Shown here: piece by piece, positions 12,019 to 23,191 of the stretch | Numbering within the stretch: the stretch's first letter is position 1 | Layout of the letters: every line of letters starts with the position of its first letter | DNA from: Cyanophora paradoxa | Taxonomy: Eukaryota > Glaucocystophyceae > Cyanophorales > Cyanophoraceae | Length of the DNA: 64,000 bases | NCBI GenBank assembly: GCA_004431415.1 | Contig: QPMI01000262.1 | Location: 1 to 64,000, forward strand | Direction: 5' to 3' | Translations under genes and position numbers: made by a program | The notes under the pieces: generated by a model | Database searches by the model: none | What the model saw: only the letters and a program-made list of their open reading frames with translations | What the model was told of the DNA's origin: nothing

Positions 12019-14510
12019 TCACTCCTCTTCGAGGATGAAGCGCGGCTTGGCGTCTGTGATGTCGCCCCCGAGGCCCGGGGTGCCCGCGGGGAGGGCCCGC
12101 CCGGGGCCCCCCGGGCGCGGTGCCGGCGGGGCCTGGGAGGCGGGGCGGGAGCCGAAGGGGGAGGCGAAGGGGCGGGCGGGGCGCTCCGCCTCCGCCGCCT
12201 CGGCCGCCTCGAGCTCCGCCGCAATCGCGTCCTCCTCCGCCGGCGTCCCCGCCCGCGGCCCGAGCCCCGCCCCGTGCACGTCGTACGTGTAGAGCGGCGG
12301 GGCGGAGCGCGGGCGGGCGGGGGGCGGAGGGGCGGGGGCGCCGGGGCCCGGGAGGATGCGGAGGGCGAGGAGGGCGGCGGCGAGGGAGGCGAGGGCGCCG
12401 AGGAGCAGGGCCGGGGCGAAGCGGCCGCCGAAGAGGGCCGCCAGCACGGGGCCCGCGAAGAGCGCCACCAGCAGCTGCGCCCCGCGTAGGCGTCAGGGGC
12501 CCCGGCCGAGCTCTCTAGGCAGGCGAAGGGCGCCTGCGGGGCGACGATGAAGATGTTCAGAACGCCCATGGCGAGGCCGCGCTGGCGCGGGGCCGCGAGG
12601 GCCCCCACCAGCGCGAACGGGACCGTCAGGGTGACGGCCCAGGGAACACCGGTGGCGGCGATGAGGGCGACGGCGACGGGCACGGAGCGGACGGCGGGGG
12701 CGGGGAGGAGGAGGGCGGCGAGGAGGAGGCAGGAGGCGCCCCAGACGGCGCGGGGGCCGAGGCGGGCGACGAGGGCGGGGAGGAAGAGGGAGACGAGGAG
12801 GGCGACGGCGGACTGGAGGGTGAGGCCGAGGGCCCCGCTGCGCACGCCGTCGTCGAAGGCGTGGCGCGCCGCCTCCTCGCCGGGGGCCCCCGACGGGCTG
12901 CCCCCGGCGACGTCCTCCCCGACCCACGCCGTCGCGTAGAGGATGAACGCGAACCAGGCCACCCACGAGGCGAACTGCCGCCCCCGTCGCTGCGGCCCCC
13001 CCGGGCGGGGCCGGCGGGCGGGGCGCGCCTGGACGGCGACGACGCGGCGGAGGGCGTCGGGCATGCGGAAGACGGCGACGAGGACGCTCCGCAGCGCCCC
13101 CAGCGCCCCTGCCGCCCACCCCCAGCCCCCCGCGTCACCCCCACGCCACCCCCGCCTCGCATCCCGGCCCGCACCGCCCGCCTCCTGCACGTGTGGCGCG
13201 CTCCGGCCGCGGGCCGCCGAGGCCGCCGCCGCCGCCTCAGCCGCATCCCCGCCCTCGGTGGCGCCGGCGGCCTCGGCGGCCTCGCCCGGCCGTGCACCGG
13301 CGAGGCCTGGGGTGCGTGAGGCGGTGCGCGGGTGGAGCGGGGCGGGGCGGGGTACAGTGCGTTGGAGGGGAGGTGGGCTGGGGCGCGGGGCGGGCGGGGC
13401 GGGGCGGGGCCTCGCGGACGCCGAGAGCGGTGACGGCGAGGGGCCCCGCGAGGGCCGCCAGCCCGAGCAGGAACGAGGCCCGCGCGTTCGCGCACAGGTC
13501 TGTGCACGCCGCCGTCTCCACCGGCACCCGCCTGCCCGCCCCCCGCCTCCCCTCAGCACGCCCCCGGGGCGGGCGGGGGCGGCGGGAGGGGTGGCGCGGG
13601 CCGGTGCCAGGGGACGGTGGCGGCCCAGGAGCCGAGGAGGTTGCCGGCGCTGGAGAGCCAGGAGAAGATGGCGTTCCCGGCGTGCAGCGCCTCGCTCCCC
13701 GCCCCCGCCTCCCACTGCGCCCGCGCCACGTCCGTCAGCAGCGACCGGCTGCCCCCGCCCCCTCCGACGGTCAGCCGAGCCTCGCCGAGGCGGCGCCGCG
13801 GCGCAGGGCCGGGCGGCGGCGACCTGCAGATGATGACGGCGTTGTTGGAGAGGTCGAGGAGCCAGAGGCCGAGGAGGGCGATGGCGACGGCCCCGCCGCG
13901 GTGGTGGCGCGAGTCGACGGTCGCCCACCCGACGTCCGCCGCCATTGCGATGAGCAGGATCGCCACCGCCGCCCCCGCGCACCCGCCCACGATGAACGGC
14001 TTCCGCCTGCCCCACCGGTGCGTGCACCGGTCCGAGAGCAGGCCCACGACCGGCTAATGGGGCCGTCAGCCGCAAAAGAGGAGACCTGTGACCTGGAGCC
14101 GCCGCGATGCACATGCAGTGCACCTGGCACTGCGCGGGGCAGCTGTCAGCGGCGGCGCGACCGTCGGACGAGCCGGGCGCTGAAGGAAGCGCACGAGGAG
14201 GCCAGTGATCGGCCCGCAGAGCCAAATTAGAGAGATCGACGCCTGCCGGGGCGGGCGTTATTTGCAGGATAGAGAGTTCGATGCACATGGAATTCGACGC
14301 CCGCTACGGGGCGGGCCTTCGACATCCCGAGCCAGAGGAAGAGCGGCGTCGAAAGCGCCATCTGCAAAGACCCTGCACGGACACGTCCACGGCGGGCGGC
14401 CCCGATTAAAAGGCAGGGCAGGGCAATTAAAAAAAGCAATCGCGCGGAGCGCAGCTCGGGTCAATGCGCGGAGCGAGAGCGCACACTCAAATTGAATGCC
14501 GACTGCAAGG
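12019..14510 (-). CDS. Sucrose-transporter-like MFS carrier (GPH/SUC/SLC45 type)
   Basis: Probably a proton-coupled sugar carrier of the plasma or vacuolar membrane. Exons on the minus strand give the family's N-terminal signature: VGIQFECAL, MALSTPLFLWLGMS, ISLIWLCGPITGLL and GLLSDRCTHRWGRRKPF, the last being the RxGRR loop between TM2 and TM3. Later exons give NAIFSWLSSAGNLLGSWAA, FLLGLAALAGPLAVTALG, WVAWFAFILYATAWVG (TM7 region), LVSLFLPALVARLGPRAVWG, GVPWAVTLTVPFALVG and GLAMGVLNIFIVAPQ. A cytosolic tail of about 100 residues ends in FILEEE. The 5' exon or exons upstream of VGIQFE were not found, so the start is a lower limit. Substrate cannot be told from sequence alone; sucrose, maltose or other glycosides are possible. 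Confidence 0.85.
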
Positions 14511-15153
14511 TGCGGCAAGTGAGAGCAAGTGGCAATTCGGACGGCCGCGGCGCTCACCGACAACTGTGCACGCAAGAACCAACCGCGCGTACGCCTTGAG
14601 CTTGCTGGGTTTTGCCGCGCCCGCTTGCGGGGGAGAAGGAAGGTCCTCATCTAGATCCACGTGCGCGTGCATGTGCGCCGCGCGCTCAGCGCTTGTAATG
14701 TCGTCGCTTCTGTTTGCAGAATCGCCGATCGCCGATCGCCGATCGGCTTGGGGGGATACTGATTATCTGCTTGACAGCCAGAACCGTCGCGCTCAAACGC
14801 GGAGGAGCGCGCAGCTCGCCACTGGGTGCGAGTAAAGGTACGCGGAAAGTCTGGGGGCGCTGGTGACGCTCGTGTTAACCGCAAGCGATCAGCGCGGGCA
14901 CAGGAGGACGCGCACAGCACGCGCTGCACGCGAGCAGTCGCTCGCATCCAAGTACACAGTCGCGCGCGGTTTCAAAGGACGAGGAGCGTCCCTTGTTAAA
15001 ACACGGCGTCTTCCGCGCGACACAACATACGTGCGGGATGGCCGCGCTATGGCGAAACATCCAGAACGATGAGAATCTCATGTGCGTTGTTGCCGATCAG
15101 CCGGGTAAGGCAGCTAACCTCGCGCTCGACGGGAAAGGCTTGTGGCGAACAGC

Positions 15154-17505
15154 ATGAAGCTGCTGCTCAGCGATCTGAAAGAGTGGAATATCGCCGACCT
15201 GACGCTCGGCTTGCACTACCTTGCGAGGTCCAACCAGAGCGCTGCCGACCGCGAACCCTACAAGGCGCGCGCGCCCGGGCGGCGCCCGCGCGCCTCGCCT
15301 CCTCCTCCGCTGAGAGCTGAGCGCAGGGGGAGGCGGTGACGCTGACGCGGGAGGAGCAGCGGCGGCTGCACCGCTTCGCGCAGCTTGCGCTGGCGGTGCC
15401 TCGCTTGCGCAGAGCCCAACGCGCGCGCGCCGGAACGCTGAGGCGGGGCTCGGGCAGGCGTACTGCGGGAGCGACGGGGAGCTGCTGCGGACGACGTCGA
15501 TGCGGCGGGAGGACCTGCTCTGGGCCTCCTGGCGCAGCTCCACTCACCGCCCCGCCTTCTACATCGCCCTCGACCCCCAAACCAAGTCCCTCCTCCTCTG
15601 CATACGCGGCACCAAGCAGATCAAGGTGCACCAGCGCTTCCCCCGCCCGCCCCGCCCCGCCATGGGCCGAAGGGGCGGCAGGACGCGCTGACGGATCTGA
15701 CGACCTCGGTGCACGCGTTTCAAGGCGGGCACGTGCACATGGGGATGCTCATGGCCGCGCTCTGGTTCCGCCAGCACGTCGTCAAGCTCCTCCACTCCCA
15801 CCTCAAGCTCCACCGCGACTCCTCCCTCCGCATTCTCGGCCACTCCCGTCCGCCCCCTCTCGGCCCCGCCGCACCTCCCCCGCGCGGGGCTCTGGGTGAC
15901 GGGGAGGACAGTGGGGGCGGGGACGGCGGCGCTCCTAGCGATCATGCTCCAGCACGGTCCGCGCAATGCGCGCCCTCCCCTCGAGCCGCCCTCCCGCCGC
16001 CCCGCCCCCTCCCCCCACCGCACTCTGCTGACGCCACGCCGCCCTCCCAGAGTTCCCGGGGCTCGAGTGCTACGCCTTCGCCCCGCCGGCCTGCGTCAGC
16101 GAGGGCGTCCTGCCCCTCACCGTGGCCCCCCGCCCCGCCCCGGCCTCGGCCGCCCTGCCCCAGCCACCCAGGCCCCTCGTCACTTCCGTCGTGCTTGGGG
16201 TGCGTGCCGCGCTGGCGGGACGGGGCGGGTGTGGGGCGGGGGCGTGCCGCGCTGGCGGGGCGGGGCGGGGCGGGGCGGGGGCGACGGGAAGGCGGGGCGG
16301 GGGCGCAGGACGACGTGGTGCCGCGCTTCTGCACGGCGTCGGTGGCGGCGCTGCGGCGCGAGGTGCTCGACTACGAGTGGGGCCGCGCCCTCCTCGAGGA
16401 CCTCGTGCGCGCCGCGCCGCCCCGCCGCGGGGCCCCGGGGGCGGGGCTCAGCGGGGGCGGGGCAGGAGCGGAGCCGGCTGGGGCAGCTGGCGCGGCGCTC
16501 GCAGGAGTTCCTCAAGGCGAAGGCGACGGCCGCCGAGCGCGAGTCGCCCACCCTCGTCGCCGCCCTCCTCTCCACCCTCCGCACCGTCGGCCCGCCCCGC
16601 CCCGCCCGCCCCGCCCCGCCCCGCGCCCCGAGGCCCCCTCGAGCGGTGCGCCGCAGCCACGGGCGCCGAGAACCTCAAGAACCTTCTCGTCGACTCGGCG
16701 CAGGCCGCCGACGCCCGCCTCAAGCTTTCCGCCTCCGCCGCCCGGGCCCGCCCTTGCCCCCGCCGCGCACCGTCCGGCCCGGCCGCGCGCGAGCGGGGCG
16801 CAGCTGTGGGAGGAGGCGCGGGAGTGGCGGGAGAGGCGGGCGGCGGCGGCGGCGGGCGGGGCCCTCGGGCCCTCGGCTCCCCTGGCCCAGCCCCTTCGAC
16901 GAGGCGCCCCGGCCGCCCCGCCCGTGCCGGCCCCGCCCCGCTGACCCCGCGGCAGGCGCCCCTCGCGGCGTGCGGGGCAGGGGACGAGTGCGCGCGCACG
17001 TCACCGCGCGAGGGGGAGACACGGGGCGGGGGCGTGACGCGCGGGGGGGCAGCGAGTCGGAGTGGACGGACGTGGCGGCGGAGGAGGACCCGTACGCGAT
17101 ACCCCTGCAGGAGCTCGACCCCGGCCGCGAGGAGGTGGTCCGCCGGCCCCGCCCCCGCCCCTCGGCGCGAGGCAGCGGGAGGCGACGGGGGGCGGGGGCA
17201 GCGGGAGGCGGCGGGGGCTGTGATCTCGGCGGAGGCGCAGGCGCGGCGGGAGGTGCACCTGTTCCCGCCGGGGGCGCTGCTGCACCTCGTGCGGGGCCCC
17301 TCGGGCGGCGAGCGCGACGTCCGCGCCTTCCGCGTCGAGGTGCCCGCGCCGCGCTCGCGGGGCGCGGGGCGGGGCGAGCGGGGGGCGCGGGGCGGGGCAG
17401 GCGGGGGCGTTCGGGGCGATCAAGCTGAGCGGGGCGATGCTGCGGGACCACGCCCTCGAGGCCTACGTCGCCGCCCTCGACGCCCTCCCCTTCCGCGTCG
17501 CCTAG
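15154..17505 (+). CDS. Class 3 lipase, sn1-diacylglycerol-lipase-like
   Basis: Predicted serine hydrolase acting on acylglycerols. The nucleophile elbow is split by an intron: exon LRILGHS ends near 15850, and after the acceptor at about 15911 the reading resumes GAGTAALLA, giving the GHSLGAG motif of class 3 lipases. Before it are RPAFYIALDPQTKSLLLCIRGT (a strand leading to the oxyanion region) and HMGMLMAALWFRQHVVKLL. After it are FPGLECYAFAPPACVS, DDVVPRFCTASVAALR (aspartate region) and a C-terminal exon with AIKLSGAMLRDHALEAY, whose histidine is a good candidate for the third catalytic residue. A long linker of Ala, Glu and Arg-rich exons lies between. No membrane segments were seen. The first ATG opens MKLLLSDLKEWNIADL, but upstream exons are possible. 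Confidence 0.82.
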
Positions 17506-17585
17506 CCGTCCCCGCGCCCCCGCCCCGCCCGCCCCCGCGCCCCGCCCCGCCCCTCCCTCCCATCCTCACGTATATTTACGAACTT

Positions 17586-20500
17586 ATGCCACTCGCGATC
17601 ACGAGCTGCGCGTCTTTGTCTTCAACGTGCACTCGGGGGACGCCCTCCCGCGGCGCGCCGACGTCGAGTGCCGCGGGCCCGGCGCCGGCGGGGCGCCCCT
17701 CCTGGCGGGGCGCGCCGCCGTGCGCTTCTCGGGGCGGCTGTGCCTCTTCGCAGAGGCGATCGCGAGCCCGACGGGGGAGGCGCACGTGTTCGGGTGCGGG
17801 GCGGGGTCCGGGGCCTTCGCGGGGGCCTTCACCGGCGTCCTCCCCCGCCTCCTCGTCGCCGAGGTCGCCTTCGCCGGCCTGCCCCCCGCCGCCCCCTTCG
17901 CCTGCACCGCCAACATCACCAGCCCCGCCGGCACCTCCCCGCCCTCCGCCCCCGCCTCCGCCTCCACCCTCTCTGACGAGGCAGGTGGGGCGCTGGGGCC
18001 GGCCCCCGCCCCATTCCTCGTGCGCAACCTCCCCGAGGCCGCCCTCCGCTTCTACAACTCCTGGCTGCGGCCCTGGCCGCCCCCGGGGACCCTGCACGCC
18101 CCCGCCGCCGGCCCCTGGCTCCCCCTCGGCGACTCCGCCCCGGCGCACGCGGAGGAGCTCGACCGCTCCTGGTGCCCCCCGCCGGCGCGCGGGGCACGCA
18201 GGGCAGGCGCGAGTCGGGCGCGCAGGCTGCTCCAGGCCCCGCCGGGGCTGCGTCTCCTCCTCGAGTGGACGGGCGTCTCGCTGCTGCCGCAGGGCGAGAG
18301 CGTGGTCGTCGACGACTGGTTCGCCCTGGAGGGCGCCCCGCTCCTCGACGCCGACTGGGACCTCTTCGTGCGCCATGGCCAGCTGCAGCCGCCCCCGCCG
18401 CGAGCCGCTCACAGTTGGGCGCAGCTCAACCCGCCGCGCATGCCGGCGACGAGGCTGAGCGGCTCGTTCAGCTCCGCGCTGCTCAACGGGACGTACCTTG
18501 TGAGCACCGGCCCCCTGCTTCACGTTCGCTTCCGTTCGGAGGTGCCCCCGCGCGCGCCCGCGGCCGCCTCCCGACCTCCTTCGGTCGTGATGAGAGCGGT
18601 TCGCACGCGCAGGTCCCCTTCAGCGGCTCCTCCTGGGGGGCCCGGCTCCGGGCGGTGGACTGCGCGCTGGAGGCGGGGGCGTGCGGCACGAGCACGGGCC
18701 TCATCAGTGCTTCGCCTCTCAACTACCGGCACTTCACCTCCCACGTGCCGCCCGCGGGGCCCGTCCCCAGCGGCCCCGACCCCCACATCGACCGCCGCTG
18801 GTCCCCTGCCCTGCACACCCCTGCACCCCCCGCCCCCCCCCCCTCCCCCTCCCCGCCCCGGCCCCCCTTCCCTCCCCCTGCCCTCGAGCTCGTGCTCTGA
18901 CGGTGCCGGCCGCATGTGCAGGCTCTTCAGCGCGCCGCCGGGCTACGTATACCGCGTGCGGCTCGAGAACTTCGGGTACATGTGGACGGACCGGGGAGTC
19001 TCCACCCAGACGGTCCGCGCCAGTCTCCGTCCGGGCCGCTCTAGAGAGATCTCGGGTGCTGATCATGAGGCCCGGCCCGAGGGGCGGGGGGCGGGGTGCA
19101 GTGGTACGACGTCGAGCGGCTTCCAGGTGGAGATCGCGTACGACGGCTTCGTCTCCTCGGGCGCCTACGCCCTCGCCCGCCTCACCTCGCCGGCGGCCAA
19201 CACGAGCGGATCCCTCGTGAGCCTCATGTTCCGCGCCGTCCGCCTCGTAGAGCTCCGCGCCGGCCCCGCCCCCCGCACCTTCGACGACGGCAGCGGCGAC
19301 GCCTTCTACCCCCTCATGTTCGTCGCCTTCTGGTGCGCCATCGGGAGCTCGAGGGCCCCTCCGGATCCGCGCGCCCCCTCCGCCCCCCGGCGACCGAGCG
19401 CGGGGCGCGGGCGCAGGCGGATCGAGGCGCCGGCGGGGCAGCGCGTGCTGCTGGAGCTCACGGGTATGAGCATGCGGCGCGACGAGAACCTCGTCGTGCG
19501 CCCATGTCCCGATAACCGGGCCGCGCCCGCCCCCGTCCTTAAGCTTCCCGCTGACACCGCCGCTCGCCGGGCCCCTCGCTGCAAAGACCTACGACGGGAG
19601 CAGCAACCTCGCCCGCATGCTCAACTAGTGCTCCCCCGCGCCCGCGGCCGCACCCCCCCGCGAGGGCGAGCGGCCCGAGACGCCGTCCTGACTGCCTTTG
19701 CGATTGCGCGCGGCGATCGCGGTCGCGCGCAGCTACAACGGGGTCGGGGAGCTGGAGGAGTTGCCGCCGCCGGCGCGGCGGGGCGTGACGAGCAACAGCG
19801 TCGCGTACGTCTCCTTCGACTCGAACCAGGACGAGATCGGGGACGGGTTCGAGATGAGCTACCGGGCGGTGGACTGCGCGGCCGAGCCCGCCCTCTGCCT
19901 CCTCCGCGCCTCCAACTACGAGCGCCTCCTCGACGATGGCAGCGGCCCCGTCGACTACGCCAACGGCCTCGCCCTTGACTGGTGCCCGGCCCCCGCGCAC
20001 GCTCGGCGGCGGCGGCTGCAGCGGGGGTGGGCGCAGGAGCATCGAGGCGGCGGCGGGGCAGCGCGTCTTCCTCCGCTCTAAGGCCCTCGGCACGCAGCCC
20101 GGCCGCGACCTCGTTCGCGTGCGCCCCCGCCCCAACTTGCAATCCCCGCCCGCGGCCGCCCCCCGGCTCGGGCTCGCGACACAATGGACATGTGTCGTCA
20201 ATTTCTGCGACGAGGCCCATGAACGCGGCAGGTCTACGAGGGGGCGAGCGCTGGCGGCCGCCTGCTCGCGAACGTGAGCGGGAGCCTGCCGGCGGGGGCC
20301 TCGTGGGAGTACCTCACGGAGGGGCCCGCCATGTTCGTCACCTTCACGACGGACGGTGAGCGCCGGCGGCGGCCCGCTCTCAGTGGAGGCCGGTGCGGCG
20401 GGGCTCAGGGGCGGAGCACGCGGACGCAGGGAACGTGACGGGGGAGGGCTTCTCGGCCGGCTACCAGGCGGCGGAGTGGGCGGAGGTGCCCCTCGCCGCC

Positions 20501-21007
20501 CCGGGCGCCTGCGTCGACATCGACGACGGCAGCGGCCCCGACGCGTACGCCATGGGCGTCCTCAAGTTCTGGTGCCCCGCTCATGCATTTGTGGGGCGGG
20601 CCCCGCCCGGGATCCGGTGCGACGGAGGGCGGGGCGGGGGCAGGTGGATCACGGCGGCCGCGGGGCAACGGGTGCACATCGCCTTCACCGAATTCTCTAC
20701 GGAGAAGGGCTGGGACATCGTGACGGTGCGCCTAGGCCTCCCGGCCCGCGGGCCGCCGCCCCTGCTCGGGGCCGGGGAGCCGATGGGGGGCGGGGGCGGG
20801 GGCCTGGGCGCGGGCAGATCAACGACGGGCCGATGACGGCGCCGCGGCTGGCGGAGCTGAGCGGGAGCATCGCGGACGGGGATGTCCCCGTGACGACCTT
20901 CGTCACCTCCTCGGGCACCGCCCTCCTCCGGGATCCGCTTCTTCAGCGACCTCGGCACCACCTACTCCGGCTGGGCCGCCCGCCTCTGCTCCGTCCCAGC
21001 CCCTTGA
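17586..21007 (+). CDS. Secreted or surface protein with repeated CUB-like modules
   Basis: The deduced protein repeats a module with the pattern DDGSG...Y......WC, then I(E/T)A.AGQRV(L/F/H), then D(L/I)V.V. Copies lie near 19.28-19.50, 19.93-20.12 and 20.52-20.73 kb, with earlier, more diverged ones at 18.1-18.3 kb (WCPPPARG). The last exons read SGSIADGDVPVTTF and then, after a shift of frame near 20930, RFFSDLGTTYSGWAARLCS, a typical CUB C-terminus, ending at TGA 21005-21007. CUB modules bind proteins or sugars outside the cell, usually with calcium. The 5' end is uncertain: the reading VFVFNVHSGDAL near 17620 has no in-frame ATG, so an upstream exon with a signal peptide is likely. The frame change at 20930 is either a base error or a missed tiny intron. 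Confidence 0.6.
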
Positions 21008-21482
21008 GCCTCTTGATCGGACTCTAGATTTAGTTCTTGTCAAGTTGCACGATTTCACTTAGCATGAGTCATGATCATGTGCATACTACTATAGGCAGGA
21101 GTTGGAGAGCCAATGAACTCGAAAGCTTAAGGGTCACCGGGTTGCAATTGGAAGAGATTTGGAATTTTCGAAGGCCCGGCCGCCGCCGAGACGCACTGAG
21201 TGATCCATGAAGGGGAACAATCGCGACGCACGACTCGGCGAACTAAGCTTGCACACTTAGGTTCCAAGTTCTACGGAATTCGAAGGGCTGCCATCATGGC
21301 ATGGGCCAAGAAGCTTTCATGAGCATAATTAAGCATGTCCTGAACGAGCCGCTGGGCAATTAATTAAGCTTAAGCTCTCATGAGCATGCATAGTTAGGTT
21401 CCAAGTTCTACGCGCGTACGGAAGGGCTGCCATCATGCATGATCTACGGAAACAGGCATATGCATGCATTATAATATATATA
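21008..21482. other. Intergenic, with a short direct repeat
   Basis: No gene was seen. The phrase GGTTCCAAGTTCTACG followed by GAAGGGCTGCCATCATG occurs twice, at about 21260-21297 and 21394-21438, together with nearby CATGAGCATAATTAAGC-like words, suggesting a small tandem duplication. The stretch is rich in palindromic words such as AAGCTT, CATGCATG and TTAATTAA. Confidence 0.4.
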
Positions 21483-23175
21483 ATGAACGGAACAGGGACA
21501 CTGCAGTTGCACTGCCCCTGTTGGAGGGGAAGGACCTCTAACGGTTGGGCAGGAAAGCTCAGGTTAGCCGCTGACTCTGCAGCCGCTGATCATGAGCCGC
21601 TGAGCTGCCCGAATGCCTGTAATTGCAACTGGGACGGTCGGCCGGGCTCGCAATCGAGCTCGTGGGACCGGAAGAGGACAAGCAGGTCAATCAGTCTTCG
21701 ACTCGCCCCGCCCCCTGCTCGTGCAAGGTGGCCATGTGGTCTTATTCAACAAAGACAGCATCTCAGAGTCTGCAGGCTGCAGCAAATGCTCACTAGGCGT
21801 ATACCTGGAACAAGAAGCCGTGCGGGAATGGGACAATTTGCCCTGCGCGCCGCGCCGCCGCCCGCCGTGCCTCCCGGATCCGCCCCGATCGGCGAGCCGC
21901 GCCGCCGCCCGCCGCGCCTCAGGAGGGCCTCCGCCCCGCACGGCGAGCCGCGCCGCCGCCCGCCGCGCCTCCGCCCCGCCCGGCGAGCCGCGCCGCCGCC
22001 CGCCGCGCCACCGTCCCGCACGGAGAGCCGCGCCGCCGCCCGCCGCGCCTCAGGAGGGCCTCCGCCCCGCACGGCGAGCCGCGCCGCCGCCCGCCGCGCC
22101 TCCGCCCCGCCCGGCGAGCCGCGCCGCCGCCCGCCGCGCCACCGTCCCGCACGGAGAGCCGCGCCGCCGCCCGCCGCGCCTCCGCCCCGCCCGGCGAGCC
22201 GCGCCGCCGCCCGCCGCGCCTCCGCCCCGATCGGCGAGCCGCGCCGCCGCCCGCCGCGCCTCCGCCCGCCCGGCGAGCCGCGCCGCCGCCCGCCACGCCT
22301 CCGCCCCGCCCGACGAGCCGCGCCGCCGCCCGCCGCGCCTCCGCCCCGCCCGGCGAGCCGCGCCGCCGGCCGCGCCTGCTCCCCGTGCGGCGCGCCGGCG
22401 CCGCGCCGCCGCCCGCAGCGCCTCCGCCCCGCCCGGCGACCGCGCCGCGGCCCGCCGTCTGCTGCGGAGCGCGGCACAAATCGAATCTAGCTGTGCACCT
22501 TGCGCAAGAGGAGCTTTTCGACGACACGCGTCGGCTTCTGTGCGCGCCCGGCGCGAGATTGCCGGGCGGCGCGCGAGCGCACCTTTCGGCGCAAAAGTGT
22601 CGCATCTGCGGACGGCGGGCGCGGGGCAGTCAGAACCATCGGCGACGCGCACCGGAACGCGGCGGAGGCGTAGCGGGCGTCTTCTTCCTGCACTCTTTCA
22701 CGTTCCGGTACAAGATCGGCCCCGCGTTCCGGTGCAAGGCATGCGCAACTCGGCCCCGCGACCGCGACATCGTGTACCCAGCAATCGCCTGAAACTCTCA
22801 GGAGCGCTTTTTTTCGGCGCTCAGTACAACAGGTACTTGAGGCGGCCTAGCGGGCCACCCTGTGCCTCTCCGGTCTCGGCATGTATGACATGAATCGTCG
22901 GGCGTATCAGGCGCATTCAGGCGCACTTGGTCCGGTATATATACCGCCACTTGGTGAGGCGCTAGATCGCATTTTTCAAACATGTGTTATTGCTCATTCC
23001 TGGTCGACCCGACAGGACCCGGATCTCCCGGAACACGTCTCCGGACTCGTAGGGACATGCCTGGCTAGGATCCGGCGAGAAAACCCGGGTTTTGGGAGGT
23101 CGGGACATTTCATTTTGGCCTAGGGTGGACACCCGAACACCCCCAAGTGGTGGAAGGGGAAGGGGGTCCTTCCCC
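21483..23175 (+). repeat. Dispersed repeat element, copy B (first of a tandem pair)
   Basis: The element begins ATGAACGGAACAGGGACAC, carries close to that end a hairpin (AACAGGG pairing with CCCTGTT) followed by GGGGAAGGACC, and finishes with GGTCCTTCCCCAAT. The two ends therefore share a short inverted GGGGAAGGACC. The interior holds a 40-bp minisatellite and about 700 bases of unique sequence. No transposase or other protein domain is visible. The Arg/Pro/Ala-rich reading frames that run through it are by-products of the repeat. It appears non-autonomous. Confidence 0.75.
21890..22385 (+). repeat. 40-bp GC-rich minisatellite, about 12 units (copy B)
   Basis: Units of 40 bases contain GAGCCGCGCCGCCGCCCGCC followed by GCGCCTCCGCCCCGCCCGGC, with small variants (GATCGGC, CACGGAGA, and an inserted CAGGAGGGCCTC). 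Because 40 is not a multiple of three, each frame cycles through three Arg/Pro/Ala-rich readings. Confidence 0.85.
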
Positions 23176-23191
23176 AATTATGCATACTATG

